DNA of 64,000 nucleotides from Promerops cafer (lineage: Eukaryota > Chordata > Aves > Passeriformes > Nectariniidae), in the NCBI GenBank assembly GCA_013398275.1, contig VZSE01008770.1, positions 1,410,449 to 1,474,448 of the forward strand, read 5' to 3'. Positions within the stretch are counted from its first letter, which is position 1. Every line of letters starts with the position of its first letter. This document shows positions 39,218-52,900 of the stretch, one piece after another. The translations under genes and the position numbers were made by a program. The notes below the pieces were generated by a model. That model did not search any database, was not told where the DNA came from, and saw only the letters and a list, made by a program, of their open reading frames with translations.

Positions 39218-42080
39218 TAGAAGAGGAATGGTGCATATAGGAAATCTGGTAAAGGAACAAAGTCATGATGTCCCTGAATAAAAACCCAAAATGAAACACC
39301 CCAGGCATTCCCAAATTAAAGCGTTCAGAGTTACGGACTGAATTATGTGACCTTTTCATTCTATTTACACAAATACTGAAATGGATAATTACAATACAAA
39401 CAGTCTTTCTTTTCTGCCTGGATTTTCTCTGGCTGGGAAAACACCCTTGTCTTCAGTGATAAGACAGAAAGGGAAGCAGGATGGCTTCTAAGTAGGAAAC
39501 CAAAGCACAGAAGTGTTTTCTGTGTATTTTACTGACCACTGTGGCAGCTTGCCTTCTTTAAACAGCATGCACTAAGAAGAGCAGAAATGAGCCATGTAGA
39601 AAGAAAAATAACTGGAGTTTTATGTCTAAATCAGTTATATTTCCTTTGGTTGCTCACCCTGTTGATCCCAAGTAGCATGTGTTTGCTCACAAGGCTAAGC
39701 CATACAGTTGTGTACTGTAGATGGAAACACTGAGATAAATAACTACTGAGTTTTCTATGTGCTTATTTAGCAAGTAAAAAATGTCTGGTGCAATACTAGA
39801 TAATAATAACAGATTCTGATCTCTACCTATTTTGTTTTATTTTAAACAGTATTATTTATTCACAGAAAAATATGTTTGAAGGGATAGATATGCTTCTAAT
39901 ACAAAATGACATGAAAATGAAAGAAAAAGCTGAAAAAAACCTACTATGGTGCTGCAGACTGAAGTGAAAATACATTTTTGACATGGACAACAAAACTGCT
40001 CTCTCTAAAAACATGTAAGGTTTGATATTTTTTGTGGGAAGTCTGTTTTTCATCTTGTGTTTTTTTCTTGCATCACTGTGATTGCTTCACACCTCCTAAG
40101 TAGTACATACAGACTTTGACAATTATTGCAGTGTACTTCAAGTTCAGAATATACATGTTCTCTGCCTAAAAACTTTTCAGTAAATTAGTAAAACCTGACT
40201 GAAGCCATCTGGCATATCTCTATATTCATACTGTTGTTTCTTGCCACTGAAGAAGACAACTCAGTTTAAACTTCCAAAGAAGTTTATGTCTTTCCTTATT
40301 TTTCATTGCATGATAACAGCATTATCATGAGTAGAAAATGTGGGAGCAGAAGGGATGTTTTGGTTTGGTTTTTCACATGCTGAGGCTTCTCTCCTTTTTA
40401 AAACCAGTTTGCAGTGAATACATATGTAGACACAATGATGGAAAATGTAATGCATTGTAAAGCCACACAGAAGCTGCCTGGTTTTATGCATATTTAAGTT
40501 CACATGCCAGGCAGACTTAAAAACAATCCCTGCAGAGCCTTGCCTCCTGGACAGTTTAGATGAAAAGCCAGTTCCTGTGCTGGTGATCCATTGGACTGGT
40601 GTGGGCCCAGCACACAAATGTCTGTAGGCAATGACACGTCCATGAAGATGTGACTGACAGCCTGAAGTGCCACCCTGGTCCCTGAGCCTGCAGATGCTCC
40701 TCCACCTGCAGCTGAAGGGGCTGTGGGGGGCTTGCAGTGCACAGGCAGGGCAGGACTCAGCTCACATCTCTGATTCAGACACAACATGCCTCAGCCCTTC
40801 GGCTGCCAGCACACAGATGGGGCAGCTTCAATCTCTACATATTTTCAGTTTGATCAGTAGCCAAAGTGTGCTTATTATTTTTTGACCTGTGGAAGGGGAG
40901 TAGATATTCCTTATTTTATGTACTGCAAGATATAAGCAGTGAACATCCAAGGTTTTATGAATTACATCCAGACTAAACATGCTATGCAAACTTTATGAAG
41001 TAATAAATCTCTCCATATGAGTTTTTCCATCCATTCCCATCTTTACTGAATTAAATGGTTGCTATTTCGATAGTGATGATACTTAAGACAGTGCTGAGTT
41101 CTTAAACCAAGAAATTCATGTTAAGGAATAAAGCTCATACTTTAAAGAAATTAATGTCTCAGCCACTCTGAGGCTTATGAAAAAAGATCAATCCAGTGGT
41201 GTGTGAATTTCAGCACCTACTTCATGTGGTTATAAAAATCCACAGGCAATGCAGATGTCTCTTGGATAATCCACTCACAGATGGACTAATATTTCAGCTT
41301 ACTCCATTTTTGGTACCACTAGCTCCCTGTAGATATTCCTGTAAGTTTCATTGCAGTGCTTTTCTGCACAGGATCTTTTCTTCCTTTTTTGCTGCAGTAG
41401 GCCTGATGTCTTGAAGTGCCTTTGCTCCTGCATTTCTCTTCACTCAATGCACATCCTGCAGCCTTTGCTCATCTTCAGGCCCAGTACATGGAAAACAAAT
41501 GGTGCAGGGAGGACTCTTCCCATTCTTGACCATCCCAGAGTCTGCCCCAGGCCAAAGACACAAAATCTGTCTCCCCCAGAGAGTCAGCCAAATGCATGTG
41601 CCTGTTATTAAGAAATTCCCACATTTCTCTGGCCTGTCTGCCTGGCAGATTCCCTTCTGGAAGACTGGCTGGCTGTCCAAACAGCAGATGTGCAGGGTTT
41701 TGGTAACTGCCTGGCTGTGGGCATAGCACCCAGTGCCTCAGCCTCCAAATGAGCTGAAGAATTCCTTGGTGTGCTGTCCATAGGATCTTGTGGGAGTGCA
41801 CTGCATTTTAGGTTTACTTGTGTATTTCACTCCTCTGGCTTCAGGCATGGTCAACACTTTCCAGTTTGTGATAAACTGTCGCTCTCCTCACAAAGAATAT
41901 GTGCAGGTGGACTTGGTGATGAATGACTGCAGTGAGTCTGAGATACAGCAGAGGTGCCACAGATGGCACAGATCCACCACAATATGCAAGATGCAAGCAG
42001 TTTCTCCATGCACGTGCAGCAGATTCATTGAGAAGACTCCAGGCTTCTCACCACCATGCATACACACAGAGAGGTGAAAA

Positions 42081-42109
42081 CACACACACACACAAAAAAA
42101 AAAAAAAAA
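42081..42109. repeat. (CA)7 followed by a 16-base poly-A tract
   Basis: Simple sequence consisting of a short CA dinucleotide repeat that runs directly into an uninterrupted A-run. Confidence 0.95.
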
Positions 42110-42204
42110 GTTAAGACTCTTCATCAAGCTACTAAGTACCAAAACAGGCAGAAACCCTGCTCTCCTCTTACATTCATTTTCTGTTCCTGTTGATTATACA
42201 AAAG

Positions 42205-43160
42205 AGCAGCTGTACTGGATCACACCGTTGGTTCATCTGGCTTCATATCCTGTCTGGCAGTAGCCAAAAAATGAAGATTAGAGCTGAGTGAGAGAACAGA
42301 AAAAGTTTACAAGATCCATTTCTTCAGTACTCAACCGACAACTTGTTCTTTGGGGGGACATCCTTGCCCAGTAGCAGATTAACAATTTTTTACTAAATAC
42401 GTGTTAAAATCTATGGAAACCCTTGGCAAGGAATTTCAAAGCTTAATTTCACATTTTATTAAGAATCACATCCTTTCAACTTCACTTGCCATGTCTAGCT
42501 TTTGTGCTGCAAGAAGAAAGGATCACACCTTGTGTTCTTTGTATCATTCCTGCTTCAACCCTTCATTGCATCCTCCTTTTCAGAGCCCACATCTTTTCTT
42601 GAGTTAGCTGTGTGTAAGCCATTCCACAACTTTAATTTACTAATTACTGTAGATATTTGCTGTTCTAACTTACCATCTTTGAGATGACAAAACAAAATTA
42701 CACACAGTATTCAAAATGTGTTTCAAATGTGCACATATGCTGTCACAGTATGAGGGTCTGGTGGCTTTTATTTTCCTTTGTAATCCCTAACATTTCATTT
42801 AATCTTTTTTTGTTATTACATTGGAGCACAGAGTTGGCATTTTCATAGATCTGTCTATTTATTAGAACTCAAAAATCTTGTTCCTGGGTGGAAATGGTCA
42901 GCTCAGAGCTCATTTTGCTTATGAAATTAGGGGTTCTTTTCTTGTGTGCATTACTCTCCTCTGAATTTCATCTGCCATTTTTTATCCAGTCAGCTGATCT
43001 CATGAGGCCCCTCCACAGTTCTCCATAGTCCTCCCATTTTACTACCCTGATTAAGTTTAACAGACGTTCTCATGTCACCAGATCATTCATGAACATCTCA
43101 AACAGCACAGAATAAACAAAATATACAGCAGGAGGCTCCTGGTAACCTTGGTCTACTGTA
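42205..43160 (-). mobile_element. Ancient CR1-like LINE (reptile-wide type), about 950 bp of the 3' part
   Basis: Read on the + strand this is the reverse complement of a LINE 3' end that I recognise as widespread in turtles and crocodilians. In order it shows ggatcacaccgttggttcat, then catatcctgtctggcagtag, then gtaagccattccacaac, then cacacagtattcaaaatgtg, then aatccctaacatttcattta, then ttgtgtgcattactctcctc with tgaatttcatctgccatttt, then cagtcagctgatctcatgag, and then accagatcattcatgaacat with ctcaaacagcacag. This covers the 3' UTR and the end of the reverse-transcriptase coding region. It is heavily diverged, with indels, and has no open frame. It is older than the other CR1 pieces here and is the longest mobile-element remnant in the window. 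Confidence 0.82.
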
Positions 43161-46100
43161 AACAAAAAGCATATGTAGAAAATGGACATGTTTTTCAGAC
43201 ACTGAGAACAGTCTACATGTGACCCTAGAATTATGATAGCTAAATATTTCAATTATGTATTTATCATAACAATGGCATCTTACAAATTATTATTCTGAAT
43301 CATAAACCTTCCAGAAATCATCCTTAAAGAGATGAAATTTTCTTAATTATTTAATCAACGTGTAAGCATTGAAATATGTCAGCTATTGTCTTCCTTGCTA
43401 GTTCCAATTACTTGAGAGTGCTAATAAATGTCTCCCTCTCAGCTGTTTTGTATTTTGTATTCAGGATTGTGTGCTTACTGAAATGACAGGTAACAGTAAT
43501 TATTATATCAGAATCTGAGGCTCCATGCTTGTATTTCTGCCTGTTTTAAAAGGAAGCAAACAACATCTTTGAACTTGGCAATATAGCAGGATTATACCTG
43601 ATGGGAGGTTCAGATGCAAAAGATTGCATTATGAAGTGTTTAATTACATAGTTTAAAATATTTTATGTGGTGATATCAAAGTTTATAGAATGGAGTAGGG
43701 TTAGAGTGATTATCTTAAAAAAAAAAACAAACAACATTAAGGTGGTTTGGAGAGTGTAGATTAAAGGTAAGACATTTCACTGGTTGAGGAGAGAACTCGG
43801 TGTCTTTCCAGTGTAGGCACTGAGAAGAGATGCAGAGCATGGATGAGGCAGGCCGAGGTCATAACATTTTTAAGATGTGTCATCTTACAAACTTCAGAAG
43901 AAACAGAATTGCTGCATTTCGTCTGTTAAATGGGTCCTGATGCTCCTAACTTGAGGTGTTCCAATGGAATTAGATGCTTAAAGTAACTGAGTGTAGATGG
44001 TGTAAATTTGATGGGACCTGACCAGCAAATGGATACTGATAAGAAACACTGACAAACTCAAAGAGTTCAAAGAGTTTGGAGAATTGTTGTCAGCCAGAGC
44101 CAATGAATTAATTATCAAGATAGCCTTTCTTCCTCAAGACTTGGTGCATACAGTTAGTGTGGAATTTTTTGGAAGGACATTTCAGGGGAAGATCACCTTG
44201 TATAACATAAGCAGTTGCCAACCCAATCACAATATATCTGACCAACCATGTCATGAGTAGTTAAGTCAACACTACAAATACTTCATGATCACTAATGAAA
44301 TATGGAAAATTCTGATTTATTGTAGAGTTAGTGTGATGGCTCAGCCAATTCATGATATTGATGCAGGACCCTCAGAATGATAGCCAGTATATTTTAGGAC
44401 AAAAAGTTGCAACATGCAAATAGTCCTTTTGTTTCTAGTACTTATTTTACACAAATTTATTGGCACAGAATTAACCTGTACAAGCAGAATAATATTTGTA
44501 GAAAGCTATTACAAGGCTATCTTGTATTATTTATTTTGTTGGTATTTTTAAACTTTCTTTTTGACCACATTTTACTAACCCTTATTTTCTGAACAGTACA
44601 GATAAAGAGCTAGAAGATCCAGAATTGACACATTTGGGTGTGTCAGGACCCTTTCATAGCCATGGGAGGTTAGTGTCCTCTAGATGGCATTCAAGGAATT
44701 GCTGCATGTGTGGAGGATTTTTTTCTCCTGTATCAAAGATTTCCTTAGCTGCTGTTTTTTTTGTTTTTTTTTTTTCCCCCAGGTTTCACCATATGTTTGA
44801 GTACAGAGGGATTTGAGATGATTATAGAAATTTTAAGATGAAGGTCACACAAACAGAGATCACTGCCAACTGCTGAGACATGGGTCTGAATTAGCAAGTC
44901 TTACTGTTTGGTTTTGTTTGTGTGCCAAAAAACTTTAAATATCCTGTGTGGACACACTGATTTCTCAGACCTTCCACACTACAGACACACAACTGAATCA
45001 CACATCAAAGTATGATATTGGGCAAAGAGAATTACTTAGAATACCTAAGGAGGATTTGAAGAAGGAAGATTTTCTTCATGATAAAAATAAAAGAGGCTGA
45101 GCAAAATTTTGCTACTGAGATCATTATTTTGTGGTTTTTTCCAGTGTAACAATATTGCATGTAAGCAGTAGTGCAATACCAATGTCTAACCCTGGTGTTT
45201 AACATGAGCTGTCAAACTGAAAGTTATCTAAATGGTCAAGCTCCGATTTTGTGCATGCTTCTGATTTCTTCTGGTTTTGACAGTGTAAAGGAGCATGGAC
45301 ACAGAGCATAATTGAACTCTGAATATCATTCTGAGGATCAGGCACTTGAAAGTTAGACCCCGAAGCACTCAGCTGCATGTCACTAATGTACTGTGTGGAT
45401 ATGAGCCATTAGTTCTTACAAGCAACTCCCAGAGCTGCAAGAGCAGGGTGTTTTCTCTCTGTAAACTTTCTGCAGTGCAGGAGACTCTTTAGGGATAGAT
45501 AAAAGCTTGTTCCAGAAGCAAGCTGTATGTAGCTAGCTTGCCTTTGGACTGAGCTAAACAGAAAGCTTTGTAACCAGAGAGTATTTCTGAATTTCAGAAG
45601 GCTCATCTAGTCCATTTTTTTTTTTCTCTGACAATAAACTGTGGGGTACTCCGATGGAAGAAGATCAGGAAAGTGTCAGTGCTTCTCCGTATGTGGTCTT
45701 CCAGTTCCCAGCAACATTCAGTAGCATCTTAGTTAATAAGGAATGTCTTCTCTGTTTCTTGCCTCAGTGTCTGTCAACTCCCTAACTTTTTGGACGCCAC
45801 AGAATTTTTATGGTCCTTTTTAGAAAACAACCAGTGCAAACTCTACATGTGTCAGCAGGTCCTCTAGACTTCATCCCTTGGACAAGAAGAGCTTGTGTAG
45901 GACAGCAGTGCTCAGCTTTCCTCCTCAAACCTTCCTGCTTTTCTTTTTTCGGTAGGAAGCACATTTGTTGTGCTATTAGAGATAGGAGATGAAAAACAGA
46001 CCTGGGAAAAAATCTCCAAGGGCAGAGTTCAGCACACAGCATGTTGAAGAACACAAAAACTCATTAGGTGTCAAGAAAAAGAACCGAAATACCAAAGGGG

Positions 46101-49100
46101 CAGAATGGAAGAGTTCTGACAATTCAGAGGCTCTTGCTAGGAGGGCATTCCTTGGATAATTAATTTCTTGGAAAGAAAAGATAGGCTCCTTAAGCTAAGT
46201 GATGTGCTGACCTGGAGGTGTGGATGCTCAGGTTTCCTTCTCACATGGGTCTCTGTCAGGAGATCACCTCTCCGTGGGCATGGATATGTATAGTAAGTAT
46301 TAAGCCACAAGCTGCAGGGCATGAGCTAACTAGCAGCAAATAGTTGAAGAGGCTTCCCTTTTGAAAGGTTATTCCATAATTACCCAGGCTTCCACAAACC
46401 TCGCTTTGAAATATATTTTACTGCCTGTCATCTGATCTAATTTCTACGCTTCTCTTCTTTCTTGGTGTTTTAATTTTTATACAAGTCAGAAAGATGAAAA
46501 CTCTTTAGATCCCAATGGTTTTTCAACTCTGTGGACATTGTGAATAAAAGCAACTCAATCTTCTGGAAAGGGGAAGACACACAAAAAAAGACATTTATTT
46601 TTCAAATGCATTTAATATTAGTGTGACATGTTTTCAGCATACGAGTACAGTAGTCCAGAAAGAGCCACTGGCCTCTTTTGAACCTCAGGTTTTAGACATA
46701 ACAGAAGTTAAAGGCCAGCAGTTCTTTGCTTTTAGAGTGGATTTGCCCTGATGCCTTCAGGTGTCATTGCTTCTATCCATCACCTTGAGAGCCTGCCCTC
46801 AGACTCAGGGTGTGTAAACATCCCCAATGAGCTAACTAAAGGAACACATAAATGATCTTTCACTGCAGAGCATGTGTCTTGATATTTTGTCCATGTTTTT
46901 TTGATTACTTAAACATGCTACTTCATGTAGAAGTATTGTATATGTACACCCAACAAAAAAAAAAAAAAAAGGAAAAGAGAAAAAATTTATTTAGGATCCT
47001 GACATATCTAAAATTACTTCTGCATTGCTCTAGAGGTCACCTTTAAAGAAGATCCATGGCTGACTTTGGAATGAGCTTCTGTGCTGATGGTAGTGATGCA
47101 TTAATTAAATGCTGTGGCTAAAATCAGGGTATACATTAGATCTACCAGCACCCAAAGCAGGTTCAGCATCTCATCTCCTAACTACAGAGGGATTTAAGAT
47201 AACTTGTCAAAACTAATCCCCAGTTTTTAACTTACTTGAAATTTGTCAGATTCTACCCTACTTGACTAGAAACACCTAACCTACATTTGACATCAGCAGT
47301 GCTTCTCAGTGATTCACATGCATCAAGTACAAACCATTGACTTCCTGGCCTCCTAGAAGTGTTTCTTGTCTGTCTGCCAGAGTTTAAAAGGGGTCTGCTT
47401 TTCTGTGCATAGGTTTCCACATTAAAGATTTAAAAGATACTTGACCCTCAATAAAACAGAGCTAGACTAAACCTTTGGAATATTTTTAGCATTTTTTAAG
47501 TATATAATAAGTTGCATAATTTTGTTTGTAACATCATTCTGAGAGCTAATTTTTGAGGGTATATTAATGTAGCGTCACTGTGATTTATAGAATGCTTTGT
47601 CAACATCAACATTTTTGGGGAAATTATTTGAAGATGTGCATTTGAAGTCAGTATTGGATGTGTCTCCGTGCACTTACACACATTCACTCAAAATATTGAA
47701 GTACAGTAGCTCTGACATTCTCTGCACATGCCAACAAACACAGCTTTTACAGAAGGTTCACAGAAGATGTTCACATAAAATATTCATGATATTCTTGCTA
47801 AAAGAAAAATCTCTTTCAGACCTGTAAAGTACTGTTTGACAGAAAATTACTTACAATCTGATACAGCCTCGTATTTGGATATAAACAAGAGCAGGAAAGA
47901 TTTGCTGAAATGAGTGTACGTTTTATGTTTGCCTTTGTTACATCGCAGGACAAGTGGCAATTAATGGAGTGAAAAGATGGCAGATTTCCTAGTGCTTTTT
48001 AACCTGCTTATTTCATTTTCAAACTTCTGAGATCAATTTAGCAGCAGGAAGTTCTGCAGAGCAATTTGGTTGCAGTTGACCCTGGAGGGGTTGTTGCTGA
48101 ATGAGACTTAGTTACAGCTCTGTTTCCGTAATGACACCGCGCTGCAATAAATGACACCTTCTTAACCTCAAGTTGTATTTCCAATCAATTTATAGCAATA
48201 CCCAAGTTACACCAGGAGGCTGAAAACAAAGTTCTCTGAGGAAATGTGTCACCACAGGTTGTCCCCACATCACAGGGCACCTAGCAGCATTGGAATGATA
48301 TTTTTAACTTATATAACACACGGGCTGGAACACATCTTTCTTCACGCTGATTAACATCATTATAGTAGCAATCTGAATCTGCTGATAAACCAATTTCTGC
48401 CTCCTTCTCTTTTAGCACAGTTTTCCTTAAAAAGGAAACCCCATAAGCCACTCTGCCTTCTTTTTTAGAGGAATCCTGCTTGTCAGGAATAGTACTCCAG
48501 GAAAGCACACACACCAATTTCAAACGTCCCACCAGCCAACAGTCAGTGGCTCGCCACAATGTCTGAGTCAGGAGGAACAGTGAACAGCACAACACGGAAC
48601 ATCTGAGCTTGTGAAAGCAGAAAATCTGCTGGTTAAGGACGTAATGTTCTGTTACTTCTCCTGTAGGTACCACAACAGGGTTTATAATCGTGATAAGGAG
48701 TGATAGGAAGGGAATGGACTTGCCTGGAGTGGCCTCTTGCACCCTTCCCTGGTTTTTGATCCAGAACAACCTGCCCAGAAGAAGGCAATGAAGAGAAGGG
48801 CCTTTTTCCTCCAGTGGTCACATTTTTACTTTGCCATTCAGCCACAGAAGTTGTTGCCACCTGTTGTGAGCTGATGTACCAGTCCCACACAACCTCAGTT
48901 TTGTCTTCTGCCCAAAAAGCAGCAGGCAGCTCTGGTTTTCAGAGAACTGTTCCCTCAGGAATCCCCATGACCTATTAGGTCTTTAAGTCTCATTGCCTCC
49001 TGCTGCTCTGGCCCTAAAAGGCAGTGGAAAGAAGCCAAGAGTCTGCTTATTTGATGCAAATCCCTTTGGTTGCCAGAGGCCTGTTGATTTGACATTATTT

Positions 49101-52100
49101 CTATTTATGTGACAGGCAGCTTGGTTTAGTTTTGCATAATTTTTTTTATTTGCATCTGATTCCTGGACTCACACCCTCCCTTTATGCTTTTTTGAACTGA
49201 ATTTATTCCTCTTGCTTCAGACATACAGAGCATATAAAGTAACTCCTTAAAACATACATTTAGGTAAAGCATTCGTATGATTTTTTAAGGGATACTATTT
49301 TTAAAAGAACAAACAAACTTGTAACTAAGATATTTTTAATCATTCATTGTGTTATAAATTGTGTCAAGTATCTCACAATACTTTTTACCCTTGCGGTTTT
49401 GCACATACATTTCATCAGAGAGCAGAACAGCAACACAGTCTGACTGACAGCTGAGAAGGCTTTATTTTATACTGTTGTTTTAAGTATCTTCTACTAAAAT
49501 CCAGTTTGAGTATCAGAAGCTGAGTAGGTCCTGTAAGAAGTAAAGATTTAGGAGTGCTTCTGTCTGAAGCTCAGAAAATGGAGACTGGAGAGCTTACATT
49601 CTTTAAGTGAAAGAAAATCTGTAGTGTTGCAAAATCGTGCGGATGAATAATTACTGTCTCATTACATAAGATCAACAATAGAAGAAAGAGAAATTAGGCA
49701 GCACGGAAGAATTGCATTATGGAACACAAAAAAAAGCCATGTTGAATCTACATTTACCCTGGAGGAGATCTGGGGGTTGTGTCTATCACGACCTTTAGCC
49801 CACAACGCTGTAGCAGAATCCAGTTTTTGACGAGGGTATTGGGTTCACTTGGCTTCCATCCACCATTTCTGAGCAAGCAAAGGAGATCTGCAAGAGGAAA
49901 GACTTTGAGATGGAGGGAGAGATGATAATTATAACTTGCTGGAGGCCTATTTTCAGTAAATGAAGTGCTTCAAAAGAAGCACTCTGCTCTGCTGTCTTTT
50001 GAGTGCAAATCTTTAGGGAACTAGTGTAAGAAAATGAAGTAAAAACTACTTTTTTAAACCCCAAACTTGTTAATTTGCTAGCTGTAATGCTTTGTCAGGG
50101 AAACATCATGCTCAACTTTGAACTCCAAGGTTAGGGCCCCTAATAGTATCCCCTCCAAGCATTTTAACTGTGAATTACTACTGAAATTATTAGGAAGATA
50201 AGAGACTATTATGGGAAGAATCAAATATCTTATCTAGTCACTGTACTAATTGAAAGCAAGCTTGTGTGGTAAGAAAACAAATTCTTGCTGAATTCAGTAT
50301 AAACCTGAAGATGTTTCATCCACGTGAACATCTTTAATATACAGAGATGGGTTATGAACTGGAGTTTTTTTAATGCAAGTGTAATTTCAGTTCGTATTTC
50401 TGTGGTTTGTTTCCCATGTCAACTTGTGCTTAGGTTTTTGTCTTTTATATTTACACACTCACACTTCTAACAAGACAGTGCTCACGTATTGCAAATAATG
50501 GAACTTATTGACATTCACACTGTATGTTAAGATAGCTCAGTCAAAAGATTAAAGAGAATCTCTGGAGCACAACCAGAAAAGAATATAAACAGAGGTCTCC
50601 TGGATCCCTATCACATCCCTTCTTTATAAGATACTCTTTCTTCCCTTATCCTACAAAGATAGCAACAGAAAAATGAACAAACAAACACAAAAGAAAGAAA
50701 GGATGAACTACATCTCTGCTGGAGGATTAATAACCATATTGCAGGAATGAAGATTGCTCTGGATGACAGACAGTACAACTGTCTACATCCTTCAGAAGAC
50801 TGATCATATGCTTCACACATGGCATTAGTAATGCAGGATGAAGGCTTCAGGCCTCTTAACTTCCCTGGAAAATCCTTGGCAAATAGCTCAAATGGGTAAA
50901 ATATTGGAGGCACTATCATTGATCAGGAAGTGTTGTTTCATTGCTTCCAGTTCTGTTACTGGAGTAAAATGTCTTCTCTAAGAGAGCATCTTTTTACTGC
51001 TTATTACCTTTCTAATAGTCTTTCTAGAATCAGAATTAAAAGCAATATTTCTCCTACTGTGCCCTGAAATAACACCTTTTTTTTTTCCAAATGTAGCATT
51101 GTGAATAAAATCTCAGTGCTCTTTTTATTAATATTTATAATATAAAATCATACTCAGTATCCATAGTATAGGAATTGTAATATAGTTACAGAACATAGGC
51201 TGGTGAAACACTGTGAAATTATAATAGCGTTTTCTGGTATAGAAAAAGTGCAGAATGTTTTTACCATCTGGAAGAACACTTCAGATTTGGACCTTGATAC
51301 ATCTCTATTCTGTTTCATTGATTTCCTAATATTTTTGTTTAATGGGCTTGGAATTATTAGATAACTATAACTTTTATAGTGTTAAGCATAGTTTACCGTT
51401 GGTTTAGTTTGTGCCATTGACGGGTGATTAAAGCTTGAAGAAGCCCTTCCTTTTCATGACCAAGAAAACAGTTTTTCTTTTATTTTCTGACCCAACACAA
51501 TCAATGTAAATTAGACATTACAGCACTGGTATCTGTTCCACCCTCAACTGTCCTTCTCTTACTGAAAGAACTTGTTCCCCAACAGGAGGAATGCAGGCTC
51601 CCTGCAGGATGTTAAAGCAGGTTTCCTCCTCTGTAGGGTGAACCTAGGAGGGATTAATGAGTTTAAAAGAGAAGTGAGGTGTTTGAGTAGAGTTTAGTCA
51701 GTAGTTTCCCATAACTGCAGTTGAGAAGTGACTGAGATAGGAGAGGAAGATGCAGGGACAAGGGTGGATGCCCTCCTCTGAAGGGAAACCCCCTCTCAGA
51801 AAACAGGTGATAAAGCCCTATATTTTGGTGAGTGTGATCTCCCCTGTACCTTGGAGCAGGCAGAGGTCTCAAGGAAAGAATAACATTTAATTATGCAATT
51901 TATGTTATTGTTGGTAATGGCAGAAGTATAGAAACAACAAACTGAATTAAACATGTGATCCCAAATAGCATTATTTTACATACTGAGACCCCCAGTATTT
52001 TACACACTGAGACCCACAGCCTTCTGATGAGGATGGTGTCCAAAGAAATGAAGTTGCAGTCCTCCCCACAGCATCCATACAGCTCAGATCCCTCTTCCCA

Positions 52101-52280
52101 CTCTCTCCTCTCCAAATTTGTATCTGCTGGCACTTCATTGGTTTTGGGCAAAACAGATACAATTCAGGGGGAAGGAAGGAGGAGGACAGAACTGGTGCAG
52201 CTGTTCTTATTTGATGGTAGATTTTTTAAACAAGAAAGTGACTGAAGGGAGAGGCCTTTGAGCTGTCATGGTTTCTCTTA
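43161..52280. other. Intronic sequence with no recognised gene or element
   Basis: AT-rich. It holds an A-rich stretch at 43718-43730, a T-rich tract at 44754-44776, a T-run near 45617, and a 16-base A-run at 46955-46970. A 162-codon open frame on the - strand at 48281-48769 shows no recognised domain. Sequence at about 45598-45620 (ctcatctagtcc plus a T-run) weakly recalls CR1 but is too short to call. Confidence 0.5.
51972..52019. repeat. 24-bp tandem duplication with two mismatches
   Basis: The unit tattttacayactgagaccc plus a short C/A-rich end (ccag or acag) is repeated once in direct succession. The two differences show it is older than the 39184 duplication. Confidence 0.88.
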
Positions 52281-52900
52281 ACCAAAGAAATAAGATTTGA
52301 AGAAATGAGATACGAAGGGGTGAAAGAGTCCGTGTATAAACAGGTATTAGGTGAGTTTTTGGTCATCAGCTGCCATAGGGTCTGAAGCTTCCTCACCATA
52401 AATGGGCATCCTATGAAAGCTGTTCAGGCCTGGAAGCAGGAGATATTTCTTTCCCTACTTTCAGGAGTGTGAAACAAGAAATAGCACAATTAGAAAATGC
52501 ACTAAAGGAAAAAAAAGATTCAGCAACCCTACAGATCACCTATTTTGAAATCAGACAGTTACAGATAATGGAAGTCAGCTTTAGAAAAAGAGAAGGTTTC
52601 TAGGGAAAAGATACGTTGATCCAGTCATTGTTGAAAATACACATTTTCTCTCCTGTATGTAGTGCATGAGGAAAAAAAAAGGATTCTGAAAAAGAGAAGA
52701 GAAAGGAATTTAGAATAAAATCAGCTCACTCAGAATTAAAGAATGAACTTCCATTATTCAATAAAAATTTGAAAAGACCAAGAAGCTTATAGGACTGAAT
52801 TAAATGAGGAGCTCACCACATTGTAGATGACTCATCGTAATTCAAGAAATTTATAACAGTGTAGAAGAAAACAGATGGAGCAAAGAATCCTCTGTACAAA
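52281..52900 (+). pseudogene. Possible decayed coiled-coil coding remnant (unidentified)
   Basis: The + strand frame from 52379 to 52789 runs 137 codons with only two stops (TAG 52601, TGA 52667). Its translation has a charged, heptad-like look, for example VKQEIAQLENALKEKKDSA, then KKKDSEKEKRKEF and SAHSELKNEL. Adjacent frames continue in the same style (KDQEAYRTELNEELTTL ending near 52824, then IQEIYNSVEENRWSKESS at about 52838-52895, and TKEIRFEEMRYEG upstream at 52281). Pieces of similar character in successive frames would fit a retrocopy or old exon cluster broken by indels. However, purine-rich AT DNA naturally translates to Lys and Glu, so chance is a serious alternative. I do not recognise the protein. 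No start codon, poly-A tail or convincing splice pair was identified. Confidence 0.22.

Larger units (their letters stand above)
34319..42204. other. Intronic sequence with no recognised gene or element
   Basis: AT-rich with GC-richer patches at about 40500-40830 and 41440-41760. Open frames of 169 codons (- strand, 36340-36849) and 108 codons (- strand, 41475-41801) have no recognised motifs. A 17-bp tandem duplication lies at 39184-39217 and a (CA)n plus poly-A tract at 42081-42109. Confidence 0.5.

Noticed and set aside
45598..45780. Possible minus-strand CR1 fragment
   Set aside because: Only a dozen bases (ctcatctagtcc) resemble CR1; the rest does not follow its block order.
48281..48769. 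162-codon minus-strand open frame as a gene
   Set aside because: No recognisable domain, signal or splice support; frames overlap on the same strand. Consistent with chance over 64 kb.
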